This document shows, piece by piece, positions 27,214 through 36,143 of a stretch of 64,000 nucleotides of DNA. The stretch comes from Austwickia sp. GTDB lineage: Bacteria; Actinomycetota; Actinomycetes; Actinomycetales; Dermatophilaceae. Position numbers and translations under genes: made by a program. Location: positions 248,001-312,000 of the forward strand of contig JADJTI010000004.1 of assembly GCA_016711265.1 (NCBI GenBank), given 5' to 3'. The notes under the pieces were generated by a model. It did no database searches. It had not been told where the DNA came from and saw only the letters and a list, made by a program, of their open reading frames with translations. Positions within the stretch are counted from its first letter, which is position 1. Each line of letters opens with the position of its first letter.

Positions 27214-28856
27214 CCGGCAACCCCATGCCCGCTGGCGGCATCGCCGCCGGGTTCGGCGTCTTGACCCATGCTGGCGCCCCTGGGGTGGCGCTCGGTGTCT
27301 CCGGTCTGTCGGTCTGGGTCTATTGGCCGACCGTCGCCCTCCTACTGGCGTTGGTGGTCGCTGCTGCCTTCGGTGGATGGAGGCTGGTCTCGGGGTCGCG
27401 GCAAAGGTCGTCGCGCGACCCACACCGGTTCGCGGGTGTCGCCACTGTCCGTGACGTGGCAACCACCGCATCGGAGAAGGCACTACTCAAGCGGGCTGGC
27501 ACGCTGCGCCCGTCACTGGCGAAGCCGTCCGCAGCGGATGTCGGCTACCTGCTGGGCCGTGCCCGCGGCAAGCGCGTATGGGCGTCGGTGGAGGACTCGA
27601 TCCTGCTCCTGGGGCCGCCGCGCTCCGGGAAAGGGCTGCATGTCGTCATCAGCGCGATCCTGGATGCTCCCGGTGCGGTGGTCACCACCGCGACGAGACC
27701 GGACAATATCGCCGCCACCATCACCGCCCGTCGCCGCAAGGGACCCGTGGCGGTCTTCGACCCCCAGCGGCTCGCCGACGGCCTGCCGTCGGGTCTGCGC
27801 TGGTCGCCAGTCCGCGGGTGCGAAGACCCGCTGACAGCGATGATCCGCGCCACCGGCCTGGCTTCGGCTACGGGGCTGACCTCGGGCGGGGTGGAGTCCG
27901 GCGGTTTCTGGGAGGGCAAGACCCGCACCGCGTTGCAGGCCCTGCTTCATGCCGCCGCGCTGGACCAGCGCAGCCCTCGGGAGTTGTTCGGCTGGACGAT
28001 CTCACCGTCGTCCGCAGCGGATGCGGTGGCCGTGTTGTCGAGCCATCCCAATGCGGCTCCCGGGTGGGCAGACTCGCTGGAGTCGATGATCCACGCTGAT
28101 CCGAGGACGCGGGACTCGATCTGGATGGGAGTCTCGCTCGCGTTGTCGTGCCTGGCCGATCCCCGGGTCCTCGACGCGGTGACACCGAAGCCGGGTGAGG
28201 AGTTCGACCCGACCGAGTTCCTGACCTACAACGGAACGCTCTACCTGCTAGCGACCGGTGCCGGTGCTGGTGCTTCGTGGCCGCTCGTGGCGGCGTTCAT
28301 CGAAGACCTGGTGGAGACCGCACGCCATCTGGCCGCGAGCTCACCGGGCGCCCGCCTCGACCCGCCGCTGCTGCTTGCTCTCGACGAGATCGGCAACCTC
28401 TCACCCCTGCCGTCCCTGCCGGTATTGATGGCCGAAGGCGGCGGGACCGGGATCACCACGATGCCGGTCCTCCAGTCGCTGTCCCAGGCACGCGACAAGT
28501 GGGGAGACCACGCTGCCGGGGCGATCTGGGACGCCTCCATCGTGAAGGTGATCCTCGGCGGAACCGCATCGGCACGCGACCTGCAAGACCTCTCCGCCCT
28601 CATCGGCGAGCGTGACGAGCACACCGACACGATCTCGGTCGGCGACTACGGCTCACGGTCCCTGCAACGCTCCACCCGGCGCGTGCCTGTCATGCCACCC
28701 GAGACCATCCGCACGCTGCCGTTCGGCACCGGGCTGGTCCTGCTTCGCTCGGCTCCGCCGCTGGTCACCGACCTGCGCCCGTGGACCGCCCGCTCCGACG
28801 CCACCTCACTGCGTACTGAGCGCAGCAGCGTCGAGGATTCCCTGCGCCGACGCTGA
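27210..28856 (+). CDS. TraG/VirD4-type coupling protein
   Basis: 548 residues. Two N-terminal membrane helices (about 10-60), then a cytosolic ATPase with Walker A LLLGPPRSGKG (133-142) and Walker B LLLALDEIGNL (about 388-398), followed by VLQSLSQARDKWG and the VKVILGGTASARDLQDLSAL block typical of TraG. It couples the DNA-processing complex to the transfer channel and pumps DNA. Start GTG 27210 overlaps the upstream stop. Confidence 0.92.
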   Translation: MTGNPMPAGGIAAGFGVLTHAGAPGVALGVSGLSVWVYWPTVALLLALVVAAAFGGWRLVSGSRQRSSRDPHRFAGVATVRDVATTASEKALLKRAGTLRPSLAKPSAADVGYLLGRARGKRVWASVEDSILLLGPPRSGKGLHVVISAILDAPGAVVTTATRPDNIAATITARRRKGPVAVFDPQRLADGLPSGLRWSPVRGCEDPLTAMIRATGLASATGLTSGGVESGGFWEGKTRTALQALLHAAALDQRSPRELFGWTISPSSAADAVAVLSSHPNAAPGWADSLESMIHADPRTRDSIWMGVSLALSCLADPRVLDAVTPKPGEEFDPTEFLTYNGTLYLLATGAGAGASWPLVAAFIEDLVETARHLAASSPGARLDPPLLLALDEIGNLSPLPSLPVLMAEGGGTGITTMPVLQSLSQARDKWGDHAAGAIWDASIVKVILGGTASARDLQDLSALIGERDEHTDTISVGDYGSRSLQRSTRRVPVMPPETIRTLPFGTGLVLLRSAPPLVTDLRPWTARSDATSLRTERSSVEDSLRRR

Positions 28857-28948
28857 CCGGCGTGCCGACCGCGGATGTGGGCGCGCACCTATCTGCCGAG
28901 AGCGGCCACCAGCCCGGTGGCCCAACCGAACAGCAGGGAGTAGCAGTC

Positions 28949-29371
28949 ATGAGCATCCCCACCCAGATGAGCCTCTCCGGGTTCGTCGCCACCGACCCCC
29001 AGCTCACCCACACCCGCGATGACGTCGCTCGGTGCTACATGCGCATCGGGGTCGAGCACGCGCGCAAGGAGACCGACGGGACCTTCACCCCGCTGGAGCC
29101 CAGCTACCACGACCTCGTGATCTACGGGGCCAGCGCCGTGCGAGCGAACTCCCGGTTCCGAAAGGGCGACAGCTTCGTCGCCTCGGGCTACATCCACGAG
29201 TACGAGGTCGAGCGCAGCGGCAAAGCAGTGCCTCGCGAGGAGTTCGTCGCCCGCCGCATCGGTCACGACACCGCCCGGACCCGCTACTCCGTCGACCGGC
29301 CCGCCCAGAGGGCCGAGGTGGACGAACCGAGTCCGAGCGCCCAGCGCACCAACCAGGCCATCGGACTCTGA
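28949..29371 (+). CDS. Single-stranded DNA-binding protein
   Basis: 140 residues from ATG 28949. OB-fold pattern: MSLSGFVATDPQLTHTRDDV, ARCYMRIGVEHARKE, YHDLVIYGASAVRANSRFRK, GDSFVASGYIHEYEVERSG. The C-terminus lacks the acidic DDDIPF-like tip of housekeeping SSB, as is common for element-encoded copies. It likely coats the transferred strand. Confidence 0.85.
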   Translation: MSIPTQMSLSGFVATDPQLTHTRDDVARCYMRIGVEHARKETDGTFTPLEPSYHDLVIYGASAVRANSRFRKGDSFVASGYIHEYEVERSGKAVPREEFVARRIGHDTARTRYSVDRPAQRAEVDEPSPSAQRTNQAIGL

Positions 29372-29385
29372 GACGGGGCGATCCA

Positions 29386-29943
29386 ATGACATCGTTCTTC
29401 GACACGGCCCCGCCGACCGACGAGCCCGAACCCGACGTTGACGGCCACGAGGAGCAACTTCGGCCCCTCAACTGGAACGCCCTGACCGCCGAGGAAGCCC
29501 GGCCCGAGTGGCTCACCCTCAACAACTGGGTGGAATGGCTGCGCAAGGCATACGGCCTGCCACCGACCGTGGTGCCTCCGTTCTGGCACCGCCACGACGA
29601 GCTGATCTGGGAACTGTCGGCGCTTCACCTGCACTGGCTGTCCTGCTACGACCCGGACTCTTCGGCGTCCATGCCGCTGACCTGGCACAAGGACTTCGCC
29701 GAGGCACGCGCCCGCCTCCGGGAGTGGGTCTCAACGTGCGGCACACGGCTGGACCACGACCGCCCGACCCGCCAGACGACCTGGCCCGGCGAGTCTCTGC
29801 CTGCGCCGACAGCCGAGCGGGCGATCGAGAACCGTGCTGAGGACTTCGTGCAGTTCGTCAACGAAGACCTCCAACAGCGCCTGCTGGCAGAAGAACGATT
29901 CCACGCCCGGGCGCCGGAACTGGCGCGCAACGAAGGCGAGTAG
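29386..29943 (+). CDS. Hypothetical protein of the conjugative element
   Basis: 185 residues. The N-terminus is acidic (PPTDEPEPDVDGHEE). A Trp-rich central part (LNNWVEWLRKAYGLPPTVVP, FWHRHDELIWELSALHLHWL) resembles small proteins of unknown function conserved in actinobacterial conjugative elements. The C-terminus is charged and helical. It lies 14 bp after SSB and 10 bp before the large methylase-helicase frame. Confidence 0.6.
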   Translation: MTSFFDTAPPTDEPEPDVDGHEEQLRPLNWNALTAEEARPEWLTLNNWVEWLRKAYGLPPTVVPPFWHRHDELIWELSALHLHWLSCYDPDSSASMPLTWHKDFAEARARLREWVSTCGTRLDHDRPTRQTTWPGESLPAPTAERAIENRAEDFVQFVNEDLQQRLLAEERFHARAPELARNEGE

Positions 29944-29953
29944 GTGAAGCGCG

Positions 29954-32900
29954 ATGAGGCGCGGACGGACGCGGTACGACGCCGAGGGCCAACTGACACT
30001 CGACTTGTGGGGCGAGGAAACGCCCGTCGAGGAACCGGTCCCGCAGATCGTCGAGCAGAAGGAAGGAGAGGCAGCCGATGAACAAGTACGCGCGACTGGC
30101 GATGAGTCACTGGCAGCGCTGCTCCCCGAGGAGGGTGAGGGCGTTGGAGGACCCGACGGCGTTCTTCACGGACCTGGGCGAGGAAGTGCAGGCGCAGGTG
30201 AGCGATCTGGCGCGCCTGTTGGCTGGACCGGACCCGGCGAGGGAGACTTACCGGGAGAAGGTCGCCCGGCTCCGAACGGCGACCCGGACCGCGGAGGAGG
30301 TCGTGATGGCGCAACTGGTGTGGACACCGGCACCGGAGTTGACCTTGGCCGAGGCCCGGGAGGAGTGGGAGCAGACCAGTCCGACCGACGAGGCGCTGGT
30401 GTCCTGGGCGGAGCGGATTCAGGACTGCCCGGACCTGATGGGTTCGACAGCGGAGCTGGAGGACAAGGCCAAGACCTGGGCGGTGACGCCGGAGTTCTTG
30501 ACCTCTTTGGTGGAGGCGGAGATTCCCCGGAGGTTCTTGGCGGAGAACCAGGCGACGATGGCCGAGGCAGCCACGCTCCGGTTCTTGCGCGAAGTGCGCT
30601 AGCCCCCACCCCTGCGCCGAGCTTCGTCCCGGCCAGTCAGGACGACCTCGCACCGTCGGGCGCGAAGGCCCGCTATGCCGCGAACATCGAGGCCATCCGT
30701 CTTCTGCGGGTGCTGGCTGACGAGCAGCGGCCTGCGACTGCCGAGGAGCAGCAAGCACTCGCCCGCTGGTCGAGCTGGGGCGCGGTGGCCGATGTGTTCG
30801 ACCCCAGCAAGGAGAACTGGACCGCCGAGCACACCGAGCTGCGCGGCCTGCTCACCGACGAGGAGTGGACGGCGGCTGAGCGCACCACGCTCAACGCGCA
30901 CTACACCGACCCGTTGGTGGTGCGCCAGATGTGGCGGGCACTCGGCTCACTCGGCTTTACCACCGGCAGCGTGTTGGAACCCGGCAGTGGCGCGGGAACC
31001 TTCATCGGCATGGCCCCGGCCGGAGCCCGGGTGACCGGGGTCGAGCTGGACCCGCTGACCGCCGCGATCAGCCGTGCGCTCTACCCGCACGCCCAGGTGC
31101 GCACCGAGTCGTTCGCCGACACCCGCATCCGCACGGGGACGTTCGATGCCGCGATCGGCAACGTCCCGTTCTCGGACGTGAAGCTCCACGACCCGGTTCA
31201 CAACCCGGGCCACGGTGCCGGTCGGCACAGTATGCACAACCACTTCATCATTAAGTCGCTCGCCTTGACCCGTCCGGGTGGGTTGGTCGCGGTGCTGACC
31301 AGTCACTACACGATGGACTCCCAGAACCCCGGCGCCCGGCGTGCGATGGCGGAGATGGCCGACCTGCTCGGTGCGGTGCGGCTGCCCAACGGCGCGTTCC
31401 AGCGTGCCGCCGGGACAACGGTGCTGACCGACCTGCTGCTGTTCCGTCGCCGGCTGCCCGGCGAGCCGGTCCGTTCCCCTGAGTGGGAGAACGTGATCCC
31501 GGTCGAGATCGACGGCCCCGGCGGTAGGGACGAGATCAAGATCAACACCTACTTCGACACCCATCCCGACCACATGCTCGGCGAAGTGAGCACCGGGACC
31601 GGCACCTATGGCGTCCCGATGCTGCGTGTCACCGGGAACCTCGACGGTCTAGAGGACGACCTCGCCCAGGCGCTCGACCAGATCACGTTCACAGCCCGCC
31701 GCAACGACCTGACCATGACCGCCGCCGAACCCGCAGCCGGGATGAAAGGTCCGGGCCACCCCGTGACCGGTGCAGTTGCGGCGGAAGACCTGTGGGCGGG
31801 AAGCCTCGTCGCCCAAGCCGACGGCACGTTCGCCACGGTCACGGACGGTCTCTTGGAGCCGGTCAAGGTGCCCAAGAACGCCGCCAGTGAGATGCGTGCC
31901 CTCCTGGAGTTGCGCGATCAAGCCTCCCAGCTGCTGACGCTGGAAGGCGCGACCGCTGAGGATACCGAGGAGATCACCGCCGCGCGGGCCACGCTGAGCC
32001 GCGACTACCGCAAGTACGTCGGCCGGTGGGGACCGATCAACAGGTTCACGCTGCGCCGGACCGGACGGATGGACGAGAACGGTGAGGACACCTATGCCCG
32101 GATCGTGCCGCCAGCGATCCGGCTGTTGCGGACGGACCCGTTCGGCGCGCTCGTACTCGCGCTGGAGCAGTTCGACGACGTTGAGCAGGTCGCCACTCCA
32201 GCGGCGATCATGAGTCGCCGGGTCGTGGCACCACGTCCCGAGATCCAGGGCGTCGACACCCCGGCGGACGCGATCGCGGTCAGCCTAGACAAGACCGGCG
32301 GTGTCGACCTGCCGATGATCTCCGACCTCCTCGGCCTGGACGAGGACGATGCCCGTGAGGCATTGGCCGGGCTGGTCTTCACCGACCCCGACACCAAGAT
32401 GCTGGTCCATGCACCGGAGTACCTCTCCGGGGATGTGCGAACCAAGCTCGACCAAGCCCGCACCACCGCGAAGGAGCAACCGGAGTTCGAGGTCAACGTG
32501 GCCGCGCTGGAGGCGGTGATGCCGCCCACGCTGGGTGCGGATGAGATCACCGCGAAGCTCGGGGCGGTGTGGATCAGCGCCGAGGTCCACCAGGCGTTCC
32601 TCAACGAGCTGCTGCGGGCCGAGGACGTGAAGGTGGAGAACCCGCTGCCGGGCATGTGGGAGGTCCTTGGCGGACGCGGTGGCCTACTCGCCACAAGCGA
32701 GTGGGGCACCGTCCGTCGTCCCGCCCCCGACCTCGCCCAAGCGGTCATGGAGCAGCGGGCCGTGCTGGTCCACGACGAGTTCGAGGACATCGACGGACGC
32801 AAGCGGCGGGTCCTGAACCCGGTCGAGACAACGGCCGCGCAGGAGAAGGCCGACGCGCTCTCCGAGCGGTTCGCCGAGTGGGTGTGGGAGGAGCCGGAAC

Positions 32901-35662
32901 GCGCACGCGGGCTGGTCGAGGAATACAACCGGCGGTTCAACTCCATCGTGCTGCGCGACTACACCGACGCCGGGAACTACCTGACCCTGCCGGGCGTGGC
33001 CGAGGGGTTCACCCCGCGCCAGCATCAACGCGCCGCGGTCGCGCGGATGATCGCCGAACCCTCGGCCGGCCTGTTCCACGAAGTCGGGGCGGGTAAGACC
33101 GCCGAGATGATCATCGGAGTCTCGGAGATGAGGCGCATGGGGCTGGTGAACAAGCCGGTCATCGTGGTGCCCAATCACATGTTGGAGCAGTTCTCCCGCG
33201 AGTGGTTGCAGATCTACCCCCAGGCCCGGGTGCTGGCCGCGTCGTCGTCAGATGTGTCGGCGGAGAAGCGCCGCGAGTTCGTCGCCAAGGCAGCGGCCAA
33301 CGATTGGGACGGCATCATCTTGACCCAGACCGCGTTCGCCAAGATCCCGCTACGTCAGTCCACTCAGGACGACTACGTGCGCGCCCAGGTGGACCAGCTT
33401 CGTTCGGTGTTGGACAACGCCGAGGCCGGGCAGGCGACGACGGTCAAGCGCATCCAGCGCAAGTTGCTCCAGACCGAGAGCAAGATCGAGTCCCGCATCG
33501 ACACCGGCCGTGACGAGGGCGTGTGCTTCGAGGACACGGGCATCGACTACCTCTGCGTCGACGAGCTGCACCTCTACAAGAACCTCGCCACCGACTCCAA
33601 CATCCGCGACGCCGCCATCAACGGCTCGGCTCGTGCCGCCGACCTGCACATGAAGCTGGAGTACCTGCGCGCCTCCGGGCGCTCACGGGTGGTCACCGGC
33701 GCGACCGCGACCCCGATTGCCAACAGCGTGACCGAGGCGTTCGTGATGCAGCGCTACCTGCGTCCCGACCTACTCGACGCCGCCGGCATCGGCTCATTCT
33801 ATGCCTGGGCCGCGACCTTCGGGCAGACCGTCACCCAGATGGAGATGTCACCCACCGGCGCGTTCCGGCTCAAGACAAGGTTCGCCAAGTTCCAGAACGT
33901 CCCCGAGATGCTGCGGATGTGGTCGGTGTTCGCTGACGTGAAGACCGCCGCCGACCTCGACCTGCCCATCCCGACCCTCGCAGAACGAGACGACGGCCAG
34001 CGTGCTGCCGCGACAGTCCCGGTCGAGCCGACCGTCGAACTCGAGCGATTCGTGGAACTGCTCGGCGAACGGGCCGAGGCCGTGGCGAACAAGGCAGTCC
34101 GTCCCGAAGAGGACAACATGCTTACCATCTCCACCGACGGCCGCAAAGCCGCCCTCGACATTCGCATGGTGCTGCCCGACCGTCCCTCCGGTCCCACCAA
34201 GGTCGACGTCGCTGCCGACGCCATCACTGCCGTGTGGGAACGCACCCGCGATAACGAGTACCTCGACCCGCTGACCGGCCAGCTCTCGCCGATCAAGGGG
34301 GCACTCCAGTTGGCGTTCTGCGACATCGGCACCCCCAACCCTGACAAGTGGAACGCCTACGACGAGCTCGCCCTGCAACTCAACGAACGCGGCGTTCCCG
34401 GGGACCGCATCCGGTTCATGCACGAGGCCAGCAACGACGGCGAGAAGGCACGACTTTTCGCCCAAGCTCGCGCCGGGCACATCTCCGTGCTCATCGGCTC
34501 GACCGAGAAGATGGGAGTCGGGACCAACGTCCAAGCCCGCGCGGTCGCGCTATGGCACATGGACTGCCCCTGGCGGCCAGCCGACCTCGCCCAACGCGAC
34601 GGACGCATCCTGCGGCAAGGCAACCAGAATGAGGAGATCGCCATCGTCCGGTTCGTCACCGAGCGGTCCTTCGACGCCTTCATGTGGCAGACCATCGAAC
34701 GCAAGGCCACCTTCATCGCCCAGGTCATGCGCGGCCGGATCGACTCCCGCGAGATCGACGAGATCGACCCCGGCGCACTCTCAGCCGCCGAAGCCAAAGC
34801 ACTCAGCTCCGGCAACCCACTGCTGCTGGAGCACTCCACCCTGACCAGCGAAGTCGCCAAGCTCCGCCGACTGCAACGAGCACACGAGCGCAACCAGAGC
34901 ATGCTCACCCACACCGAACGTCGCGCCGACGAGGAGATCGCACGGTTCACAGAGCACATCGGCGCCCTCGAAGCAGCCGTTCCGCTGGTCACCGACACCA
35001 GCGGCGACCGATTCCGCATCACCCTCGACGGTCGTAGCTACAGCTCCCGAGCCGACGCCGCCCACGCCCTCGACCGTTGGATGCAGGCCAACCGGCTTCA
35101 GTGGATGCCCACGTACCGAGGTCAGGAGTACGGCGTCATCGGCAAGATCAGCGGCTTCGACATCGAAGTCAGGACCAGCCCCGGTATGGGCATCCTCAAC
35201 GTCACCTCCAGCCTTGTCGGAATCCCGCGCTCGTCGTTCACGCTCACCCAGCGCGAGTTCCTGGCTGGCGGAGTGGGCCTCGTCCAACGCATCGAGAACC
35301 GCGTGTCGGCCATCCCCACTCTGCTCACCCACGTCCATGAAGACCTCGACAAAGCCGAGCGGTCCAAGACAGAAGCAGCCCAACGCATCGGCCAGCCCTT
35401 CAAGCACAGCCAAGCCCTCGACCAAGCCGAGAAGCAGCTCGCCACCGTCGAAACCGCATTGGCCGCGATGCAAGAGAAGAACCGCGAGACACCCGCGACC
35501 CCGGTGCCAGCTCAAGCCCCGGTGACCGTCCAGTCGCTCCGCGATCACGTACCCGCGACCAAGCGTGTCCTCCCGCGGACCAACACCGAACGCGAGGACG
35601 AGCGTCGCTTCCCGCAGAGCCCACAGCAGAGCGGGCCGACGTACGAGCCGCCCAGCTTGTGA
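29954..35662 (+). CDS. Giant N6-adenine methylase - SNF2-type helicase fusion
   Basis: Open frame of 1902 residues. Residues 1-55 and a 170-residue Gly-rich stretch precede the conserved protein, which begins about residue 213 (PTPAPSFVPASQDDLAPSGA). Methylase part: motif I SVLEPGSGAGTFIGMA (about 339-354) and motif IV AIGNVPFSD (about 400-408). Helicase part: motif I LFHEVGAGKTAEMI (about 1039-1052), motif II CVDELHLYKNL (about 1200), motif III VTGATATPIANS, motif VI RDGRILRQGNQNEE (about 1548). A coiled-coil tail follows. Such proteins occur in many conjugative elements and large phages; antirestriction or element maintenance are suggested roles. The true start is uncertain because a different gene lies in another frame at 30078-30602. 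Confidence 0.82.
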   Translation: MRRGRTRYDAEGQLTLDLWGEETPVEEPVPQIVEQKEGEAADEQVRATGDESLAALLPEEGEGVGGPDGVLHGPGRGSAGAGERSGAPVGWTGPGEGDLPGEGRPAPNGDPDRGGGRDGATGVDTGTGVDLGRGPGGVGADQSDRRGAGVLGGADSGLPGPDGFDSGAGGQGQDLGGDAGVLDLFGGGGDSPEVLGGEPGDDGRGSHAPVLARSALAPTPAPSFVPASQDDLAPSGAKARYAANIEAIRLLRVLADEQRPATAEEQQALARWSSWGAVADVFDPSKENWTAEHTELRGLLTDEEWTAAERTTLNAHYTDPLVVRQMWRALGSLGFTTGSVLEPGSGAGTFIGMAPAGARVTGVELDPLTAAISRALYPHAQVRTESFADTRIRTGTFDAAIGNVPFSDVKLHDPVHNPGHGAGRHSMHNHFIIKSLALTRPGGLVAVLTSHYTMDSQNPGARRAMAEMADLLGAVRLPNGAFQRAAGTTVLTDLLLFRRRLPGEPVRSPEWENVIPVEIDGPGGRDEIKINTYFDTHPDHMLGEVSTGTGTYGVPMLRVTGNLDGLEDDLAQALDQITFTARRNDLTMTAAEPAAGMKGPGHPVTGAVAAEDLWAGSLVAQADGTFATVTDGLLEPVKVPKNAASEMRALLELRDQASQLLTLEGATAEDTEEITAARATLSRDYRKYVGRWGPINRFTLRRTGRMDENGEDTYARIVPPAIRLLRTDPFGALVLALEQFDDVEQVATPAAIMSRRVVAPRPEIQGVDTPADAIAVSLDKTGGVDLPMISDLLGLDEDDAREALAGLVFTDPDTKMLVHAPEYLSGDVRTKLDQARTTAKEQPEFEVNVAALEAVMPPTLGADEITAKLGAVWISAEVHQAFLNELLRAEDVKVENPLPGMWEVLGGRGGLLATSEWGTVRRPAPDLAQAVMEQRAVLVHDEFEDIDGRKRRVLNPVETTAAQEKADALSERFAEWVWEEPERARGLVEEYNRRFNSIVLRDYTDAGNYLTLPGVAEGFTPRQHQRAAVARMIAEPSAGLFHEVGAGKTAEMIIGVSEMRRMGLVNKPVIVVPNHMLEQFSREWLQIYPQARVLAASSSDVSAEKRREFVAKAAANDWDGIILTQTAFAKIPLRQSTQDDYVRAQVDQLRSVLDNAEAGQATTVKRIQRKLLQTESKIESRIDTGRDEGVCFEDTGIDYLCVDELHLYKNLATDSNIRDAAINGSARAADLHMKLEYLRASGRSRVVTGATATPIANSVTEAFVMQRYLRPDLLDAAGIGSFYAWAATFGQTVTQMEMSPTGAFRLKTRFAKFQNVPEMLRMWSVFADVKTAADLDLPIPTLAERDDGQRAAATVPVEPTVELERFVELLGERAEAVANKAVRPEEDNMLTISTDGRKAALDIRMVLPDRPSGPTKVDVAADAITAVWERTRDNEYLDPLTGQLSPIKGALQLAFCDIGTPNPDKWNAYDELALQLNERGVPGDRIRFMHEASNDGEKARLFAQARAGHISVLIGSTEKMGVGTNVQARAVALWHMDCPWRPADLAQRDGRILRQGNQNEEIAIVRFVTERSFDAFMWQTIERKATFIAQVMRGRIDSREIDEIDPGALSAAEAKALSSGNPLLLEHSTLTSEVAKLRRLQRAHERNQSMLTHTERRADEEIARFTEHIGALEAAVPLVTDTSGDRFRITLDGRSYSSRADAAHALDRWMQANRLQWMPTYRGQEYGVIGKISGFDIEVRTSPGMGILNVTSSLVGIPRSSFTLTQREFLAGGVGLVQRIENRVSAIPTLLTHVHEDLDKAERSKTEAAQRIGQPFKHSQALDQAEKQLATVETALAAMQEKNRETPATPVPAQAPVTVQSLRDHVPATKRVLPRTNTEREDERRFPQSPQQSGPTYEPPSL
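30078..30602 (+). CDS. Conserved hypothetical protein nested in another frame of the methylase-helicase gene
   Basis: 174 residues, ATG preceded by GGAGAGGCAGCCG. The sequence has normal protein character: MNKYARLAMSHWQRCSPRRV, EDPTAFFTDLGEEVQAQVSD, LARLLAGPDPARETYREKVA, then a charged helical C-terminus. The opening motif (MNKYAR...HW...EDP..FF..LGE) is one I associate with small proteins of actinobacterial conjugative elements. The overlapping frame here encodes only Gly/Pro/Asp-rich sequence, as expected if that frame is passive. The gene ends exactly where the conserved part of the helicase begins. Confidence 0.65.
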   Translation: MNKYARLAMSHWQRCSPRRVRALEDPTAFFTDLGEEVQAQVSDLARLLAGPDPARETYREKVARLRTATRTAEEVVMAQLVWTPAPELTLAEAREEWEQTSPTDEALVSWAERIQDCPDLMGSTAELEDKAKTWAVTPEFLTSLVEAEIPRRFLAENQATMAEAATLRFLREVR

Positions 35663-35722
35663 CCGGGCCACACAGCGCACCTACCCACCACAAAGGCCGC
35701 GCCGACCGAGGAGGAGCTACCG

Positions 35723-35947
35723 ATGAGCGCGTACACGAAGAAGACCGACCGACGCCCCTTCGAGGAACGGCGACTCTCTGCTCGAGCCGTCCACCGCGAC
35801 GGTCCTGACCTCCACAAACTGTGCGAGGTGCTGATCCGGCTGGCACTCCGCGAAACCGGAACCACCCGTGCCGCCCAGCTCGCAACGCAGGCGCCCGAGA
35901 CCTACCGTGACACGACGCTGACAGCTCCGGCCAAACTGTCGGCCTGA
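35723..35947 (+). CDS. Small hypothetical protein
   Basis: 74 residues, ATG preceded by GAGGAG. Basic N-terminus (YTKKTDRRPFEERRLSARAV) and a helical middle (LHKLCEVLIRLALRE). No domain recognised. It is the last gene before the structured leader and integrase. Confidence 0.55.
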   Translation: MSAYTKKTDRRPFEERRLSARAVHRDGPDLHKLCEVLIRLALRETGTTRAAQLATQAPETYRDTTLTAPAKLSA

Positions 35948-35951
35948 GCAC

Positions 35952-36143
35952 TACAATGAGGTTGTACCACGCGCGGAAGCGTGGTGCTGTGGCCCTAGAC
36001 CCCGCCGTTGGCGGGCGAGCGAACTTCGACCCTCCGGGTCGTTCCCTACAGCCATCAGGCTCTTTCACGAACAGCGCCACCAGCGACCGACAGGTCGCAT
36101 CTGCGGGTGGGAAGCATCAGCAACCCGCACTGAAAGAGCCACC
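35952..36143 (+). promoter_or_regulatory. Multi-hairpin leader that sequesters the integrase ribosome binding site
   Basis: Seven perfect inverted repeats stand in a row: TACAA/TTGTA (35952-35966), CCACGC/GCGTGG (35967-35984), CCCGCC/GGCGGG (36001-36015), CGACCC/GGGTCG (36027-36041), GCGACC/GGTCGC (36083-36098), GCGGGT/ACCCGC (36103-36128) and an outer 10-bp stem GGCTCTTTCA/TGAAAGAGCC (36058-36067, 36131-36140) that encloses the last two. A further GCTGT/ACAGC pair (35986-35990, 36048-36052) encloses the third and fourth. The right arm of the outer stem contains GAAAGAG, the only ribosome-binding candidate before ATG 36144. TACAAT (35952-35957) could be a -10 box. No known RNA family was recognised; an oriT is an alternative reading. 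Confidence 0.7.
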
